NCBI RefSeq assembly: GCF_034653355.1
Contig: NZ_JAYEER010000003.1
Location: 1,364,001-1,428,000, forward strand
Length of the DNA stretch: 64,000 nucleotides
DNA from: Nitrospirillum sp034653355
GTDB taxonomy: Bacteria; Pseudomonadota; Alphaproteobacteria; Azospirillales; Azospirillaceae
Reading direction: 5' to 3'
In this document: positions 1-9,321 of the stretch, in pieces
How positions within the stretch are numbered: position 1 is the first letter of the stretch
Layout of the letters: the number at the start of each line of letters is the position of its first letter
The notes under the pieces: generated by a model
What the model saw: the letters and a program-made list of their open reading frames with translations, nothing else
What the model was told of the DNA's origin: nothing
Database searches by the model: none
Translations under genes and position numbers: made by a program

Positions 1-1343
1 CCGCCCAGCGCCTGGGCCAGGGTGATGGCGGCAGTCAGCCGGTCGGCGCGCGATTGCACCAGGGCCAGCTCCGCCGCCAGCAGGCCGCGCTCGGCGTCCA
101 GCTGCTCCAGATAGGGGGAATAGCCGGCGCGGTAGCGGCCGGTGGCGATGGCCAGGGTGCGGGCCAGGGCGTCGCGCTGGCGCAGCAGCGCCGCTTCCTG
201 TTCGGCACTGCGCCGCACCGTGGCCAACCCGTCCTCCACCTCGCGGAAGGCCGTCAGGGCCGCCTTGCGGTAGCCGAATGCCGCCGCGTCCCGCCGGGCC
301 GCCGCGCTGTCGACCTGGGCCCGCAGGCGGCCGCTGTCGAACAGGGGCGCCAGGATGCTGCCGCCCAGGGTGAAGATGTTGACCGGGTCGATCAGGCTGC
401 TGGCCACGGTGCCGCCGGCCGCACTCAGTTGCACGTCGGGCAGGAAGGCGGCGCGCGCGGCATCCAGGCCATGGTCGGCCGCCGCCAGCTGCTGCTCCGC
501 CTGGGCGATGTCGGGCCGGCGGCGCAGCAGGGCGGCGGGCAGGCCCGCAGGTACCGGCGGCGGTGTCAGACCGTCCAGCGCCACCCCCCGCTCGATGGCG
601 CGCGGGCTTTCACCCAGCAGCAGGCTCAGGCCATCCTCCTGCCGGGTGATGGCCAGTTCGGTGGCGGGGATCAACTGCGCCGTGGCCTCATATTCGGCCT
701 GGGCCTGTGCCAGATCCAGCAGGGCGGCGTAGCCCGTCTCCGCCCGCCGCCGGGCCAGGTGCAGCGAGGCCTCGCGCGCCGCCAGGGTGCGCTTCACCAC
801 CTCCAGCCGGGCGTCCAGCGCCCGCAAGCCGACATAGCCGGCGGCGGCCGAGGTCGCGACCGCTAGGCGCACGGCGTCGTGCGCCGCCTCCGTCGCCAGC
901 AGGGCGGCGCGGGCGGCCTCGCTGGCGTCCTCCAGCCGGCCGAACAGGTCCAGGTCATAGGCGGCGGTGGCCTGCCACTGTCCGGCCGTCTGCTGGCGCG
1001 GCTGGCCGAAAGGGCTGACGTCGCGCTGCCGGCCACCGCCGGCGGCGAAGGCGACGTTGGGCAGGCGCTGCGCCTCCGCCAGGCGGTACTGCGCCCGCGC
1101 CTCCGCCACGCGGGACGCCGCCACCATGGCGTCGGTGTTGTTGGCCAGGGCCTGGTCGACGATGCGGGTCAGCACGGGGTCGCCGAAGGCCCGCCACCAG
1201 GCGGCCTCGACCGCGCCATCGCCGGTGGTGGCGCCCCGCCAGGCCGGCGGCGGCTCCACGGTAGCGGTCAACGGCGCCTCCGGCTTGGGATCGGCGCAGG
1301 CGGCCAGCAGCAGGAACGCCAGGGGATAGGCCAGCCGGTTCAT
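1..1343 (-). CDS. NodT-type outer-membrane efflux lipoprotein (3' end outside window)
   Basis: Outer-membrane channel of a tripartite drug-efflux pump (RND/EmrAB outer membrane factor, NodT family). The frame opens with an ATG at 1343 and a short signal sequence ending in LLLAAC, a lipobox, so the protein should be lipidated. It stays open to base 1, giving about 447 residues. Typical family features are visible: an alanine-rich helical repeat (AAWWRAFGDPVL near the N terminus, later YDLDLFGRL) and a second copy of the coiled-coil domain. The family is usually 450-500 residues, so only a few dozen C-terminal residues should be missing. The start codon overlaps the stop of the HlyD adaptor gene (ATGA), so the two are translationally coupled. 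Confidence 0.9.
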   Translation of the reverse strand, partial: MNRLAYPLAFLLLAACADPKPEAPLTATVEPPPAWRGATTGDGAVEAAWWRAFGDPVLTRIVDQALANNTDAMVAASRVAEARAQYRLAEAQRLPNVAFAAGGGRQRDVSPFGQPRQQTAGQWQATAAYDLDLFGRLEDASEAARAALLATEAAHDAVRLAVATSAAAGYVGLRALDARLEVVKRTLAAREASLHLARRRAETGYAALLDLAQAQAEYEATAQLIPATELAITRQEDGLSLLLGESPRAIERGVALDGLTPPPVPAGLPAALLRRRPDIAQAEQQLAAADHGLDAARAAFLPDVQLSAAGGTVASSLIDPVNIFTLGGSILAPLFDSGRLRAQVDSAAARRDAAAFGYRKAALTAFREVEDGLATVRRSAEQEAALLRQRDALARTLAIATGRYRAGYSPYLEQLDAERGLLAAELALVQSRADRLTAAITLAQALG

Positions 1344-2422
1344 CACTGGGGCCCGCCGGGGCTCGTGTCCACCCGCGTTTCAACCGACATGCCGGGGCGC
1401 AGGCGGTCGGCCAGGGGCTGGCCGGGGCTGATGGCGATGCGCACGCCAATGCGCTGCGGCACCTTGATGAAATTGCCGGTGGCGTTGTCGGGCTTCAGCA
1501 CGGCGAATTCCGAGCCGGCCGCCGGCGACAGGGTTTCCACCCGGCCCGTCAGTTCCGCCCCGTCCAGGGCGTCGACGGTGAAGCGCGCCGGCTGGCCCAC
1601 GGCCATGTGCGCGGTCTGCGCCTCCTTGTAATTGGCGATGATCCAGCGGTCGCCCGGCACCAGGGACAGGAACTGGGTGCCGTTGGTGACGTACTGGCCC
1701 AGGCGCACGCCCACCTCGCCCACCTGGCCATCCTCGGGGGCGTGGATCACGGTGTGCTCCAGGTCGATCTCCGCCAGCGTCAGCTGGGCCTGCGCCGCCT
1801 CCACCTGGGCCTGCAGGCCGTCGCGGCCCACATCGACGGTGCGCACGTCCTGGCGCGCGATCTCCCCGCCCGCCTCGGCCTGGCGCACCTGCGCCTCCGC
1901 CTGGGCCAGGGCCGCCTGGGTCTGGTCGCGCTCACGGATGGAGACGGAGCCGTCGCGCACCAGGTCGGTCACGCGGGCCATGTCGGCGCGCGCCCGGGCC
2001 AGCTGGGCGCGGGCGTTGGCCAGGTTTGCCACCTGGCCCGCCAGGCCGGCGGTGCGGGCGGCGTGGGCCTGCTCACTGTTGGCCAGGGCCGCGCGCTGGG
2101 CCGCCAGCGTCGCCCGCGCCTGGTCCACCCGGGCGCGGTAGATGCGGTCGTCGATGCGGGCCAGCACCTGGCCGGCCGTCACATGGGCGTAGTCGCCCAC
2201 GGCGACCTCCACGACATAGCCACTGACCTGCGGGGCGATCACCGTGGTGCGGCCCCGGATGTAGGCGTTCTCCGTCACCTCCACCGCACCGGCAAAGGGC
2301 GGCAGGCGCCAGGCGGCCAGCAGGGCCAGGATGGCGCCCACGGCCACCGCCACGATGGCCAGGACGCCCAGCCAGCCGCGCCGGGGCGGATGCCAGTAAT
2401 GGTGGGTATCGGGGGCGCTCAT
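1343..2422 (-). CDS. HlyD/EmrA-family membrane fusion protein
   Basis: Periplasmic adaptor of an MFS-type tripartite efflux pump, 359 residues. It has an N-terminal cytoplasmic stub, one transmembrane helix (about residues 18-38, LGVLAIVAVAVGAILALLAA), a biotinyl-lipoyl half-motif (VSGYVVEVAVGDYAHVTAGQ), a long alanine/glutamine-rich coiled coil (about 90-200), a second lipoyl half (IHAPEDGQVGEV) and a beta-barrel domain ending with the EmrA-like GMSVETRVDT. The ATG at 2422 overlaps the stop of the upstream MFS gene (ATGA), and its own stop overlaps the start of the outer-membrane factor. This is a tightly coupled three-gene pump. The exported compound cannot be read from sequence. Confidence 0.93.
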   Translation of the reverse strand: MSAPDTHHYWHPPRRGWLGVLAIVAVAVGAILALLAAWRLPPFAGAVEVTENAYIRGRTTVIAPQVSGYVVEVAVGDYAHVTAGQVLARIDDRIYRARVDQARATLAAQRAALANSEQAHAARTAGLAGQVANLANARAQLARARADMARVTDLVRDGSVSIRERDQTQAALAQAEAQVRQAEAGGEIARQDVRTVDVGRDGLQAQVEAAQAQLTLAEIDLEHTVIHAPEDGQVGEVGVRLGQYVTNGTQFLSLVPGDRWIIANYKEAQTAHMAVGQPARFTVDALDGAELTGRVETLSPAAGSEFAVLKPDNATGNFIKVPQRIGVRIAISPGQPLADRLRPGMSVETRVDTSPGGPQ

Positions 2423-3987
2423 GATCCGCGTCTCCGGCGCAGGGTGTTGAACAGGGTGACGTAGCCGACATAAAGCGCGTTCAGGAGCGCCAGGCCGGCC
2501 ACGAACAGGAAGACATCGTTGAAGGCCAGCACCGCCGCCTCGCGTCCCAGGGCTTGGCCCAGCGCGCCGCCGCCGCTCGCCGCCAGGCGGGCCACCACCT
2601 GCGGGTCCGACGCCACCAGGTGTTCCGACAAGGACTGGGAATGCCAATGGGTGGAGGCGACCTGCAGGCTGCCCAGTAGGGCCGACCCCGCCAGCCCGCC
2701 CACGTTCTGGGTGATGCTGAACAGCACCAGGAAGGTCACCAGATGGTCCGGCCCCTTGGCCAGCATGCGCGCCAGGCCCAGGACCAGGGCCGGCCCGATG
2801 AACAGCGTGGTGCCGAATCCCAGCAGCATCTGGCTGAGGTACAGCTGCGGCGGCCGCACCAGGTTGGTGGCGTCGCTGTCGAGCCAGGCGCCGGCGGCGA
2901 TCGCCAGGCAGGCCGTGATGACCTGGAACGGCAGGCGCCGTTCCGACGCCGTCAACGCCGCCGCCGCGATGCCGCCCACCATGGACAGGACCACCAGGGC
3001 GAACAGGGGGCGCAACTGGTCGTTGATCAGGCCGCCCGCCGTCAGCAGACCCACGGCGCCATAGGTCTGCTCGGCCAGGGACACGCGCGCCAGCAGCGCC
3101 GCGGCGGCGAAGCGCGCCATGTCCAGCGAGGTCAGCCAGCGCACCTGCACCAAGGGCCGTTCCCGCCGCCGTTCGATCAGCCAGGCCAGGGTGAACAGGG
3201 GCACGGCCGCCGCCAGCGCCCAGCCCAGCCACGGCGTGTCCACCCACCACAGCAGGCGACCCTGGCCCAGCACGCCGCAGACCATCACCAGACAGGGCAG
3301 CATCAGGCCGATGACCAGGAAGTCCAGCGGCTGGAAGGCGGGGGCGCGCTCACTGGGCGGCAGGGGCAGGGCGGTGATGGCGGCCAGCACCGCCAGCGCG
3401 ATGCCGATCTCCATCAGGTGCAGGCCTTGCCACTGGTGCAGCGCCAGCATCTCCACCGGCACCAGGCGGGCCAGCGGCGTGCCCAGCTGGGTCAGGCCGA
3501 TGCCGGTGATCAGGGCCAGGGGTCGGAACCGGCCGGGGAAGACCTGCAGCAGATTGTACACCGTCATGGTGGTCAGGCCGGCGGCCGTCATGCCGCTGAC
3601 GGCGCGAATGATCACGGCGGCGGTGAAGCCGGGATGGATGAATTGCAGCAGGCCGGCCAAGGCATAGGCCACCAGCAGGGTGCAGGTCACCGCCGGAATG
3701 CCGAACTGCGCCCGCGCCTTCACCAGCGTCAGGTTGGCGCTGGCGTTGAAGGCGACATAGAGGGCGGGCAGCCAGCTGGCCTGGTCGATATAAATCCCCA
3801 GCGCGCCCGACAGGTTGGCCAGGTTCACGTTCACCAACGCGTTGCCCAGGGTGGAGGCCACCCCCACCAGCACGGCCACGGCGGCGTAGCCCAGCCGCCG
3901 GCCCAGGGGATGCGCCGGGGCGGCGGGCGAGCCGGCGAAGGTCGGCCGTTCCTCCGGCCTGAACGAGTAGTCGCCGGTGACGCTCAC
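2419..3987 (-). CDS. MFS drug transporter, DHA2 (14-TM) family
   Basis: Inner-membrane proton-driven exporter, 522 residues, with about 14 hydrophobic segments as in the EmrB/DHA2 subfamily. It starts each half with the usual layout (GNALVNVNLANLSGALG and IYIDQASWLPALYVAFNASAN in the first helices). The start is a GTG at 3987 that overlaps the stop of the upstream SnoaL-like gene (GTGA). A longer frame upstream has no family similarity. Paired with the HlyD adaptor and NodT channel downstream, it should pump a drug or metabolite directly out of the cell. It resembles the fused-operon MFS pumps common in Sphingomonadales and Rhodospirillales. Confidence 0.9.
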   Translation of the reverse strand: MSVTGDYSFRPEERPTFAGSPAAPAHPLGRRLGYAAVAVLVGVASTLGNALVNVNLANLSGALGIYIDQASWLPALYVAFNASANLTLVKARAQFGIPAVTCTLLVAYALAGLLQFIHPGFTAAVIIRAVSGMTAAGLTTMTVYNLLQVFPGRFRPLALITGIGLTQLGTPLARLVPVEMLALHQWQGLHLMEIGIALAVLAAITALPLPPSERAPAFQPLDFLVIGLMLPCLVMVCGVLGQGRLLWWVDTPWLGWALAAAVPLFTLAWLIERRRERPLVQVRWLTSLDMARFAAAALLARVSLAEQTYGAVGLLTAGGLINDQLRPLFALVVLSMVGGIAAAALTASERRLPFQVITACLAIAAGAWLDSDATNLVRPPQLYLSQMLLGFGTTLFIGPALVLGLARMLAKGPDHLVTFLVLFSITQNVGGLAGSALLGSLQVASTHWHSQSLSEHLVASDPQVVARLAASGGGALGQALGREAAVLAFNDVFLFVAGLALLNALYVGYVTLFNTLRRRRGS

Positions 3988-4460
3988 GCCGTCCCCGTCG
4001 ATATGCCAATGGTCGCATCGCGCAGCTGGTGCAGCATCAGCGCCGTGTCCAGGTGGACGCGGTAATCGACGATCCAGCCCCGCTCCCAACGGCAGACGGC
4101 CAAGCGGGGCACGTCGAAGGCCCGGCGCAGGGCGGTGGTGTCGGGACCGTCGATGAGGTCGGCGGGCAGGGTCAGGCCGCCGGTGGCGGTGCCGGTCAGC
4201 CGGGCGATGGCGCAGCTGCGGTGGCCGTCGTGGCTGCTGAACAGCTCCAGATACGGGTCGAGATGGATGCGGGCATCGGGAAAGGCGGCGCAGAAGCGCA
4301 CGGCCTGGTCGATGTGCGCCCGCTTGCCCAGCGGCGGCATGGCGCCGTCGCCGTGGGCGACCAGATCCTCGCCCAGGAACTCGGCATAGTCGTGCCAGCG
4401 CCGGTCGTTCCAGGCGCGATCCAGGGCGCGCATCCGGTCGAGCGTGCGGCGCACCGCCAT
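3984..4460 (-). CDS. SnoaL-like / NTF2-fold protein
   Basis: Small soluble protein, 158 residues from the ATG at 4460, of the SnoaL-like polyketide-cyclase/NTF2 fold. Visible are the N-terminal helix (RALDRAWNDRRWHDYAEFLGEDLVAHG), the pocket strands (DARIHLDPYLELFSSHDG) and the C-terminal WIVDYRVHLDT strand. Members are small-ligand enzymes or binding proteins; no specific substrate can be assigned. A TTG at 4493 would add 11 residues, but the GGAG before it sits only one base away, so the ATG is preferred. It is the first gene of the efflux operon and overlaps the MFS gene by 4 bases, suggesting it acts on or senses the pumped compound (inference). Confidence 0.75.
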   Translation of the reverse strand: MAVRRTLDRMRALDRAWNDRRWHDYAEFLGEDLVAHGDGAMPPLGKRAHIDQAVRFCAAFPDARIHLDPYLELFSSHDGHRSCAIARLTGTATGGLTLPADLIDGPDTTALRRAFDVPRLAVCRWERGWIVDYRVHLDTALMLHQLRDATIGISTGTA

Positions 4461-4550
4461 GTCAGGCGCGCGACGGGCGCTGTGATATCCCAAGCTCCGG
4501 CCCCATCCCCATCTCCCCGCCCATCGGGTTGCCCATCTCGATGGCCGATC

Positions 4551-6374
4551 CTAAGGGCGGGCGCGGGTGGGGATGGAGTGAGCGGGGCGGCGCTTACCGT
4601 TAGCCGGCTTGCGCGGCGGATTTGGGGGACGCAACCGGTCCATCACCGCCTGGAATCCCGGACGGTCGCGCCAGGCGTCGAAGCGGCTGTCGGTACGCAG
4701 CCACACGGTCGACAGCTCCCGCCGGTCGATGGCGCGGTTGAGGGCCGCCAGGCCCCGCGCCTCGTCGTTCAGGGCGGCCGCCAGGGTGGCGCGGGCGAAG
4801 GCGGTGGCCGGCACCGTGTCGGTGGTGGCCAGCAGGCGCCAGCCCCGCTCCGGCTCGCCCAGCCAGGCCTCGATCTCCGCCCGGGCGTAGGTCAGGTCGG
4901 GGTGCTTGGTCGCCACCCGCTCGATGGCGTCGAGCAGGCCGCGGGCGCCCTCCGGCTCACCGCCGAAGACATGGGCCAGGGCGCGGCAGACCAGCACCTC
5001 CGCCGACCCGCCCGCCTGGGCCCCGGCGGCGATCAGCCGGGCATGGCGCCGGGCCTGGTAGAGGCTGGTGGCCTCGGCGATGTCCTGCTGCGCGGAAAAG
5101 GGCTCGATGGCGCGGGCCTCGCGGAACAGATGCTCCGCCTCCTCCTGCCGGTCGAAGATGGTGAGGAAGACGCCGTAGAGGCGGGCGGCGCGGGCATGAT
5201 CGCCCAAGCGCAGGGCGCGGGTGAAGTCCGCTTCCGCCGCAGTGGTGTCGCGGTCCAGCCAGGCGGCCACGGTCGCGCGGGCGGCCAACGCCTCCACCGA
5301 CTGGGGGTCGATCTCCAGCGCCCGGCGCACGGCGGCCTCCGCCGTCGCCCTGGCCTCGGCATGGCCGACCAGGCCCAGGCGAAACAGGTCGCACTGACAG
5401 TCCGCCACGCCGGAATGGCCCCGGGCGTAGTCGGCCGCCCCTTCAGCCACCCGCTGGAAGATTTCTTGCGCCTCATACAGGGCGGCGGGTGTCTGCTGAT
5501 CCAGCAACTGGCGGGCGCGATAAATGCGGGCGTGCGCCTCCAGCGCCACCGGGCCGGGGGAGATGCGCGAGGCGCGCATGGCGCTGGTGTCCAGGCGCAC
5601 ACGGCTCAGCACCGTTGCGGCGATGCGCTCCTGCAGGCTCAGATGTTCATGGTCAGGCGCGTCGAAACGATCGGACCAGATGACGAAGCCCTTGGGATTC
5701 GACACCTCCACCGTCACGCGCAGCATGCCGTCCTGCCGGCGCACCGTGCCCTGCAGCACCGCGTCCACCCCCAGCTCGCGCGCCAGGGCCGGCACCGTCC
5801 AGCCCTGGTCGTGCGCCTGGAAGGCGACCGCGCGTGAAGTGACGCGCAGGCCCTGCGCCCGGCCCAGGGCGTAGATCAGCTCATCCGTCAGGCCGTCGGC
5901 GAAGCTGTCGTCCTCGGGCGTTCGGCTCAGCGCGCGCAGCGGCATGACGGCCACGGCGGCGCCGAAGCCGGGGGTGTAGGTCGGGCCTTCGGCCAGCGGG
6001 GTGGGCGCGTCCGCTTCCGCCGGCGGTGCGGCGTTGAGGGCGAACAGGGGGACATAGCCGCCGGTGGGCAGGGTGATGACCACCGGATCGGTCCGGCCGG
6101 GGCCGGCGTAGTGGTCTTCCAGCTTGCGCCGCAGGCGCCGCGCCTCCACCCGCACGGTGCTGTCGATGCGGGGATCATAGGGCGGTTCGCGGCCATAGAC
6201 GGCGTTGCCGATCACCGCTTCCTTCAAGGTGGCGCCGCCGCCCTCCAGCGTCTCTTCGACGATGAAATGCAGGAAGGCCAGCAGCCGTTCCGACCCGGCG
6301 AACTGGGGGCTGGCCCGCAGCCGGTCGACCTGTTCGCGCACGGCCCAGGGCGACGGCGTCTTGGTGGGATCCAC
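4551..6374 (-). CDS. TPR-containing regulator with winged-helix-like N terminus
   Basis: 607-residue cytoplasmic protein. The N-terminal ~110 residues carry the pattern SERLLAFLHFIVEETL...LKEAVIGNAVYGR...DSTVRVEARRLRRKLEDHY...ITLPTGGYVP, a DNA-binding-like domain found in adenylate-cyclase/TPR regulators. A TolB/FlgO-like segment follows (VAVMPLRALSRTPEDDSFADGLTDELIYALG, about 155-290), then tetratricopeptide-like helical repeats to the end. The start is a GTG at 6374 with AGGACAGG a few bases before it; the TTG at 6443 lacks a ribosome site. Its stop is about 90 bases before the efflux operon, so it may regulate that operon (inference from position). Confidence 0.75.
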   Translation of the reverse strand: MDPTKTPSPWAVREQVDRLRASPQFAGSERLLAFLHFIVEETLEGGGATLKEAVIGNAVYGREPPYDPRIDSTVRVEARRLRRKLEDHYAGPGRTDPVVITLPTGGYVPLFALNAAPPAEADAPTPLAEGPTYTPGFGAAVAVMPLRALSRTPEDDSFADGLTDELIYALGRAQGLRVTSRAVAFQAHDQGWTVPALARELGVDAVLQGTVRRQDGMLRVTVEVSNPKGFVIWSDRFDAPDHEHLSLQERIAATVLSRVRLDTSAMRASRISPGPVALEAHARIYRARQLLDQQTPAALYEAQEIFQRVAEGAADYARGHSGVADCQCDLFRLGLVGHAEARATAEAAVRRALEIDPQSVEALAARATVAAWLDRDTTAAEADFTRALRLGDHARAARLYGVFLTIFDRQEEAEHLFREARAIEPFSAQQDIAEATSLYQARRHARLIAAGAQAGGSAEVLVCRALAHVFGGEPEGARGLLDAIERVATKHPDLTYARAEIEAWLGEPERGWRLLATTDTVPATAFARATLAAALNDEARGLAALNRAIDRRELSTVWLRTDSRFDAWRDRPGFQAVMDRLRPPNPPRKPANGKRRPAHSIPTRARP

Positions 6375-6474
6375 GGGGGCCCTGTCCTTTTGAGAAATTT
6401 GAATGTGCCGCAATTTATGAGGGGCGCCGCCGGGGCCGGTCAAGGCAGGCGCCCCGTCTCACAGGTTGGTCTAA

Positions 6475-6498
6475 CCGTTAGCGTGCGTGCGCTAACGG
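6475..6498. repeat. Inverted repeat between divergent genes (candidate operator)
   Basis: Perfect 9-base arms CCGTTAGCG and CGCTAACGG separated by 6 bases. It lies between the start of the TPR regulator on the minus strand (6374) and the hypothetical gene at 6555 on the plus strand. No T-run follows, so an operator is more likely than a terminator. The binding protein is unknown. Confidence 0.5.
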
Positions 6499-6554
6499 CC
6501 CCTTGGGGCAGGCGCGCGGCTATGCTGTGACAGGGCGAGGAAGGGGAACGGGCG

Positions 6555-7067
6555 ATGGAATTGCCGTGGCTGCAGATATCGGGCGCCGTCGCCGGCGGCG
6601 TCGTGGGTGGGTTTTCCGGCTTCATCGCCAACACGTTCCACGAGCGCCAGGTGCGCCGCCGCGCCAAGCGCAACATCGCCTGCGCCCTGATCGGGGAGAT
6701 CGGCGCCCTGTCGCAGCATATCGAGGAGAACTACCTGTCCATGCTGCGCGCCGACCTGCAGGCTTGCGGCGAGGCCCCATCCGTCGTTCATCACGCCTTC
6801 CGCGGCGACCGCGACTACATGCCGGTGTTCCGCGCCCTGGGCAGCACGGTGGGCATCCTGCCCACGCCGCTGCCGCGTGACCTGGTCTATTGGTACACCA
6901 GCTTGGCGGCGGGGTTGGAGCGGGCGCGCGCCTTGCATGAGTTGTCGGGCCAGCGCGACCCGGATGCCGTGGCCTTCGCCGTGCGCCTGGCCAAGATCCA
7001 GGACGCCGCCTTCATCGACCTGCTGGCCCGGTCGCGCAAGCTGCTGGAAAGTCTGGACCGCATTTAG
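6555..7067 (+). CDS. Hypothetical protein with N-terminal membrane anchor
   Basis: 170 residues, no family recognised. The first ~27 residues form one glycine-rich hydrophobic helix (ISGAVAGGVVGGFSGFIAN), followed by a basic stretch (ERQVRRRAKRN) and a mainly helical soluble domain, so the bulk should face the cytoplasm. The start is well supported: AGGAAGGGG precedes the ATG by about 8 bases. Base composition matches the neighbours. It stands alone, divergent from the TPR regulator, followed by a long non-coding stretch. Confidence 0.7.
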   Translation: MELPWLQISGAVAGGVVGGFSGFIANTFHERQVRRRAKRNIACALIGEIGALSQHIEENYLSMLRADLQACGEAPSVVHHAFRGDRDYMPVFRALGSTVGILPTPLPRDLVYWYTSLAAGLERARALHELSGQRDPDAVAFAVRLAKIQDAAFIDLLARSRKLLESLDRI

Positions 7068-7583
7068 GATACGGTTCCGGCCTTATCCGACCAGCAATGC
7101 GCATATGGCAATGGTGACCTTCGCTGGCGGCGGGCCATCAACCTTTTATTGCGATCTTTCACTTGTGGTTGCTTAAGAAAGCCGCCCATGAATTGGCCAT
7201 TTGAATAAAATCCGAAGGGATTCAGATGACTGGGCACTGTGCCTGGTAAATCGGCGCGGCTCGTTAAATCTAAAATTTTATGAATATTGCTTTTGACTGT
7301 AAGCGACGATCCATCGTCCGGCATAGGTGCCGCTTGGATGAAAGGGGTGGGCAAGGGCCGAATCGCCACACCGCGTTGTCCATTCACGAGCGGTTATCGT
7401 GAGGGGATTCAATATTTTTCAAGGAGTTAACGGCCGCCTCCAGACTAGGGGTCCTGGTATTACCTCTTTGGAGGTAGGTTTCGAGACCTAGGCCCTTCGC
7501 GATATATTAACCTTTACGACCTAGAACTATTCCCACACAAAGAGCCCGGCATATTCGACATCCAGTTTTAAAGGGTATACTAC
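7068..7583. other. Intergenic region before the type II secretion operon
   Basis: 516 bases with clearly lower GC than the flanking genes and no convincing gene. A 107-codon minus-strand frame (7064-7387) has no ribosome site and overlaps the preceding stop. There is a small hairpin, ACCTC-tttg-GAGGT at 7462-7475, about 110 bases before gspE. The promoter of the secretion operon should lie in this stretch, but no clear -35/-10 pair could be chosen. Confidence 0.5.
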
Positions 7584-9317
7584 GTGACGGCCCATCATCA
7601 CTCAGCTGCCCGTGCTGTTACCGATACCACCCCGCAGCGGGAACATCAGGACGACCCCTTGAGCGGCGTGCTGTCCGCGCTGGCGTCGGCGGGCCATTTG
7701 TCCAATGGCGGGCTGGGCCGGGCGCAGGCGGCTGGGGGCCGGGTTGACCGTCGGCTGGTGGATCTGGGCCTGGTGTCGGAAGAGCATATGGCGGCGGCCT
7801 ACGCCCGGGCCCTGGGCCTGGCGCTGTGGCCGGCCGACCACCTGCCCGAGGCGCCGGTGATGATGGAAACGGCCAACCTGGCCTTCCTGAAGACCAATCT
7901 GATGCTGCCCCTGAGCGCGGGCGGCACCCCGGGCGACGGCACCCAGGCGGTGTTCGCCGTGGCCGACCCGCTGGACGCCCAGGCGCTGAAGGCCGCCGCC
8001 TTCCTGGCCGGCCGGCCGGTGCGCCCGGTGGTGATGACCGGCACCGCCATCGCCGCGGCGCTGGACCGGCTGTACGAGGCGGCGCAGCCGGCGGCCAACC
8101 AGGATGAGATGCCGGACCTGCTGGAGGGCGATGCGGAACGCCTGCGCGATCTGGCCAGCGAGGGGCCGGTGGTGCGCCTGGTGGGCAACGCCATCCAGGC
8201 GGCGCTGGCCGCCGGCGCCACCGACATCCATGTCGAGCCCATGGCCGACCGCCTGGTCGTCCGCCACCGCGTCGACGGCATCCTGCGCGAGGCGGAGGTG
8301 CTGCCCCGCCGCGTGGCCGCCGGCTTCATCACCCGCGTCAAGGTCATGGCCGGCCTGGACATCGGGGAACGGCGCCTGCCCCAGGATGGCCGCATCCGCC
8401 AGACCCTGCAGGGCCGCGAGATCGACTTCCGCGTCTCCACCACCCCGACCGTGCATGGCGAGGACGTGGTGATGCGCATCCTGGACCAGCAGACCGCCGG
8501 CGGCCGGCTGGACAGCCTGGGCCTGCCCGCCTGGGTGGCGGACCCGCTGGCGGCCGAGCTGGACCGCCCCCACGGCATCGTGCTGGTGACCGGCCCCACC
8601 GGCAGCGGCAAGACCACCACCCTCTACGCCGGCCTGCGGGGCATGGACGCCGCCCGCCGCAAGATCCTGACCGTCGAGGACCCGGTGGAATACCTGCTGG
8701 ACGGTATCAACCAGACCCAGGTGAAGCCGGGCATCGGCCTGACCTTCGCCCACGCCCTGCGCAGCTTCCTGCGCCAGGACCCCGACGTCATCCTGGTGGG
8801 CGAGATGCGCGATGGCGAGACCACCAAGGTGGCGGTGCAGGCGGCGCTGACCGGCCACCTGGTGCTGTCCACCCTGCACACCAACGACGCCGCCGGCGCG
8901 GTGCCGCGCCTGATGGACATGGGGGTGGACCCCTACCTGCTGGCCTCGACCCTGAACGGTGTGCTGGCCCAGCGCCTGGTGCGCACCCTGTGCCCCCACT
9001 GCCGCCAGCCCCACGCCCTGTCGGCGGCGGCCGCGGCGGCCCTGGGCCTGCCGGCGCGCATGACCACGGTGCACCGGGCCGTGGGCTGCCCCGCCTGCAA
9101 CGGCACGGGCTACCGCGGCCGCTGCGCCATCGCCGAGTGGCTGCCCATCAACGACCAGGTGCGGACGCTGATCCGCCAGGGCGCCTCCTCGGCGGAGATC
9201 GAGGCGGCGGCGGTGGAGAGCGGCGGCATGGTGCCCCTGTACCAGGACGGCCTGCAGCGGGTGCTGGATGGCGTCACCACCCCTGAGGAAATCCTGCGCG
9301 TCACCAAGGCGGATTGA
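7584..9317 (+). CDS. gspE: Type II secretion ATPase GspE
   Basis: Cytoplasmic hexameric ATPase that powers pseudopilus assembly, 577 residues. An N-terminal MshEN-like domain is followed by the nucleotide-binding core: Walker A GPTGSGKT at about 337-344, Asp-box region EDPVEYLL, Walker B-like ILVGEMRD at about 403-410, and His box LSTLHTND. A zinc tetracysteine follows, with two CxxC pairs at about 470/473 and 502/505, which distinguishes GspE/PilB proteins from GspE2-type ATPases without zinc. The start is a GTG at 7584 with AAGGG upstream. It is the first gene of an eleven-gene operon; no prepilin peptidase gene (gspO) is seen in the window. Confidence 0.96.
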   Translation: MTAHHHSAARAVTDTTPQREHQDDPLSGVLSALASAGHLSNGGLGRAQAAGGRVDRRLVDLGLVSEEHMAAAYARALGLALWPADHLPEAPVMMETANLAFLKTNLMLPLSAGGTPGDGTQAVFAVADPLDAQALKAAAFLAGRPVRPVVMTGTAIAAALDRLYEAAQPAANQDEMPDLLEGDAERLRDLASEGPVVRLVGNAIQAALAAGATDIHVEPMADRLVVRHRVDGILREAEVLPRRVAAGFITRVKVMAGLDIGERRLPQDGRIRQTLQGREIDFRVSTTPTVHGEDVVMRILDQQTAGGRLDSLGLPAWVADPLAAELDRPHGIVLVTGPTGSGKTTTLYAGLRGMDAARRKILTVEDPVEYLLDGINQTQVKPGIGLTFAHALRSFLRQDPDVILVGEMRDGETTKVAVQAALTGHLVLSTLHTNDAAGAVPRLMDMGVDPYLLASTLNGVLAQRLVRTLCPHCRQPHALSAAAAAALGLPARMTTVHRAVGCPACNGTGYRGRCAIAEWLPINDQVRTLIRQGASSAEIEAAAVESGGMVPLYQDGLQRVLDGVTTPEEILRVTKAD

Positions 9318-9321
9318 GAAA

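Noticed and set aside
7064..7387. A 107-codon minus-strand frame in the gap before gspE
   Set aside because: No ribosome site, no signature, overlaps the preceding stop and has the composition of non-coding DNA.
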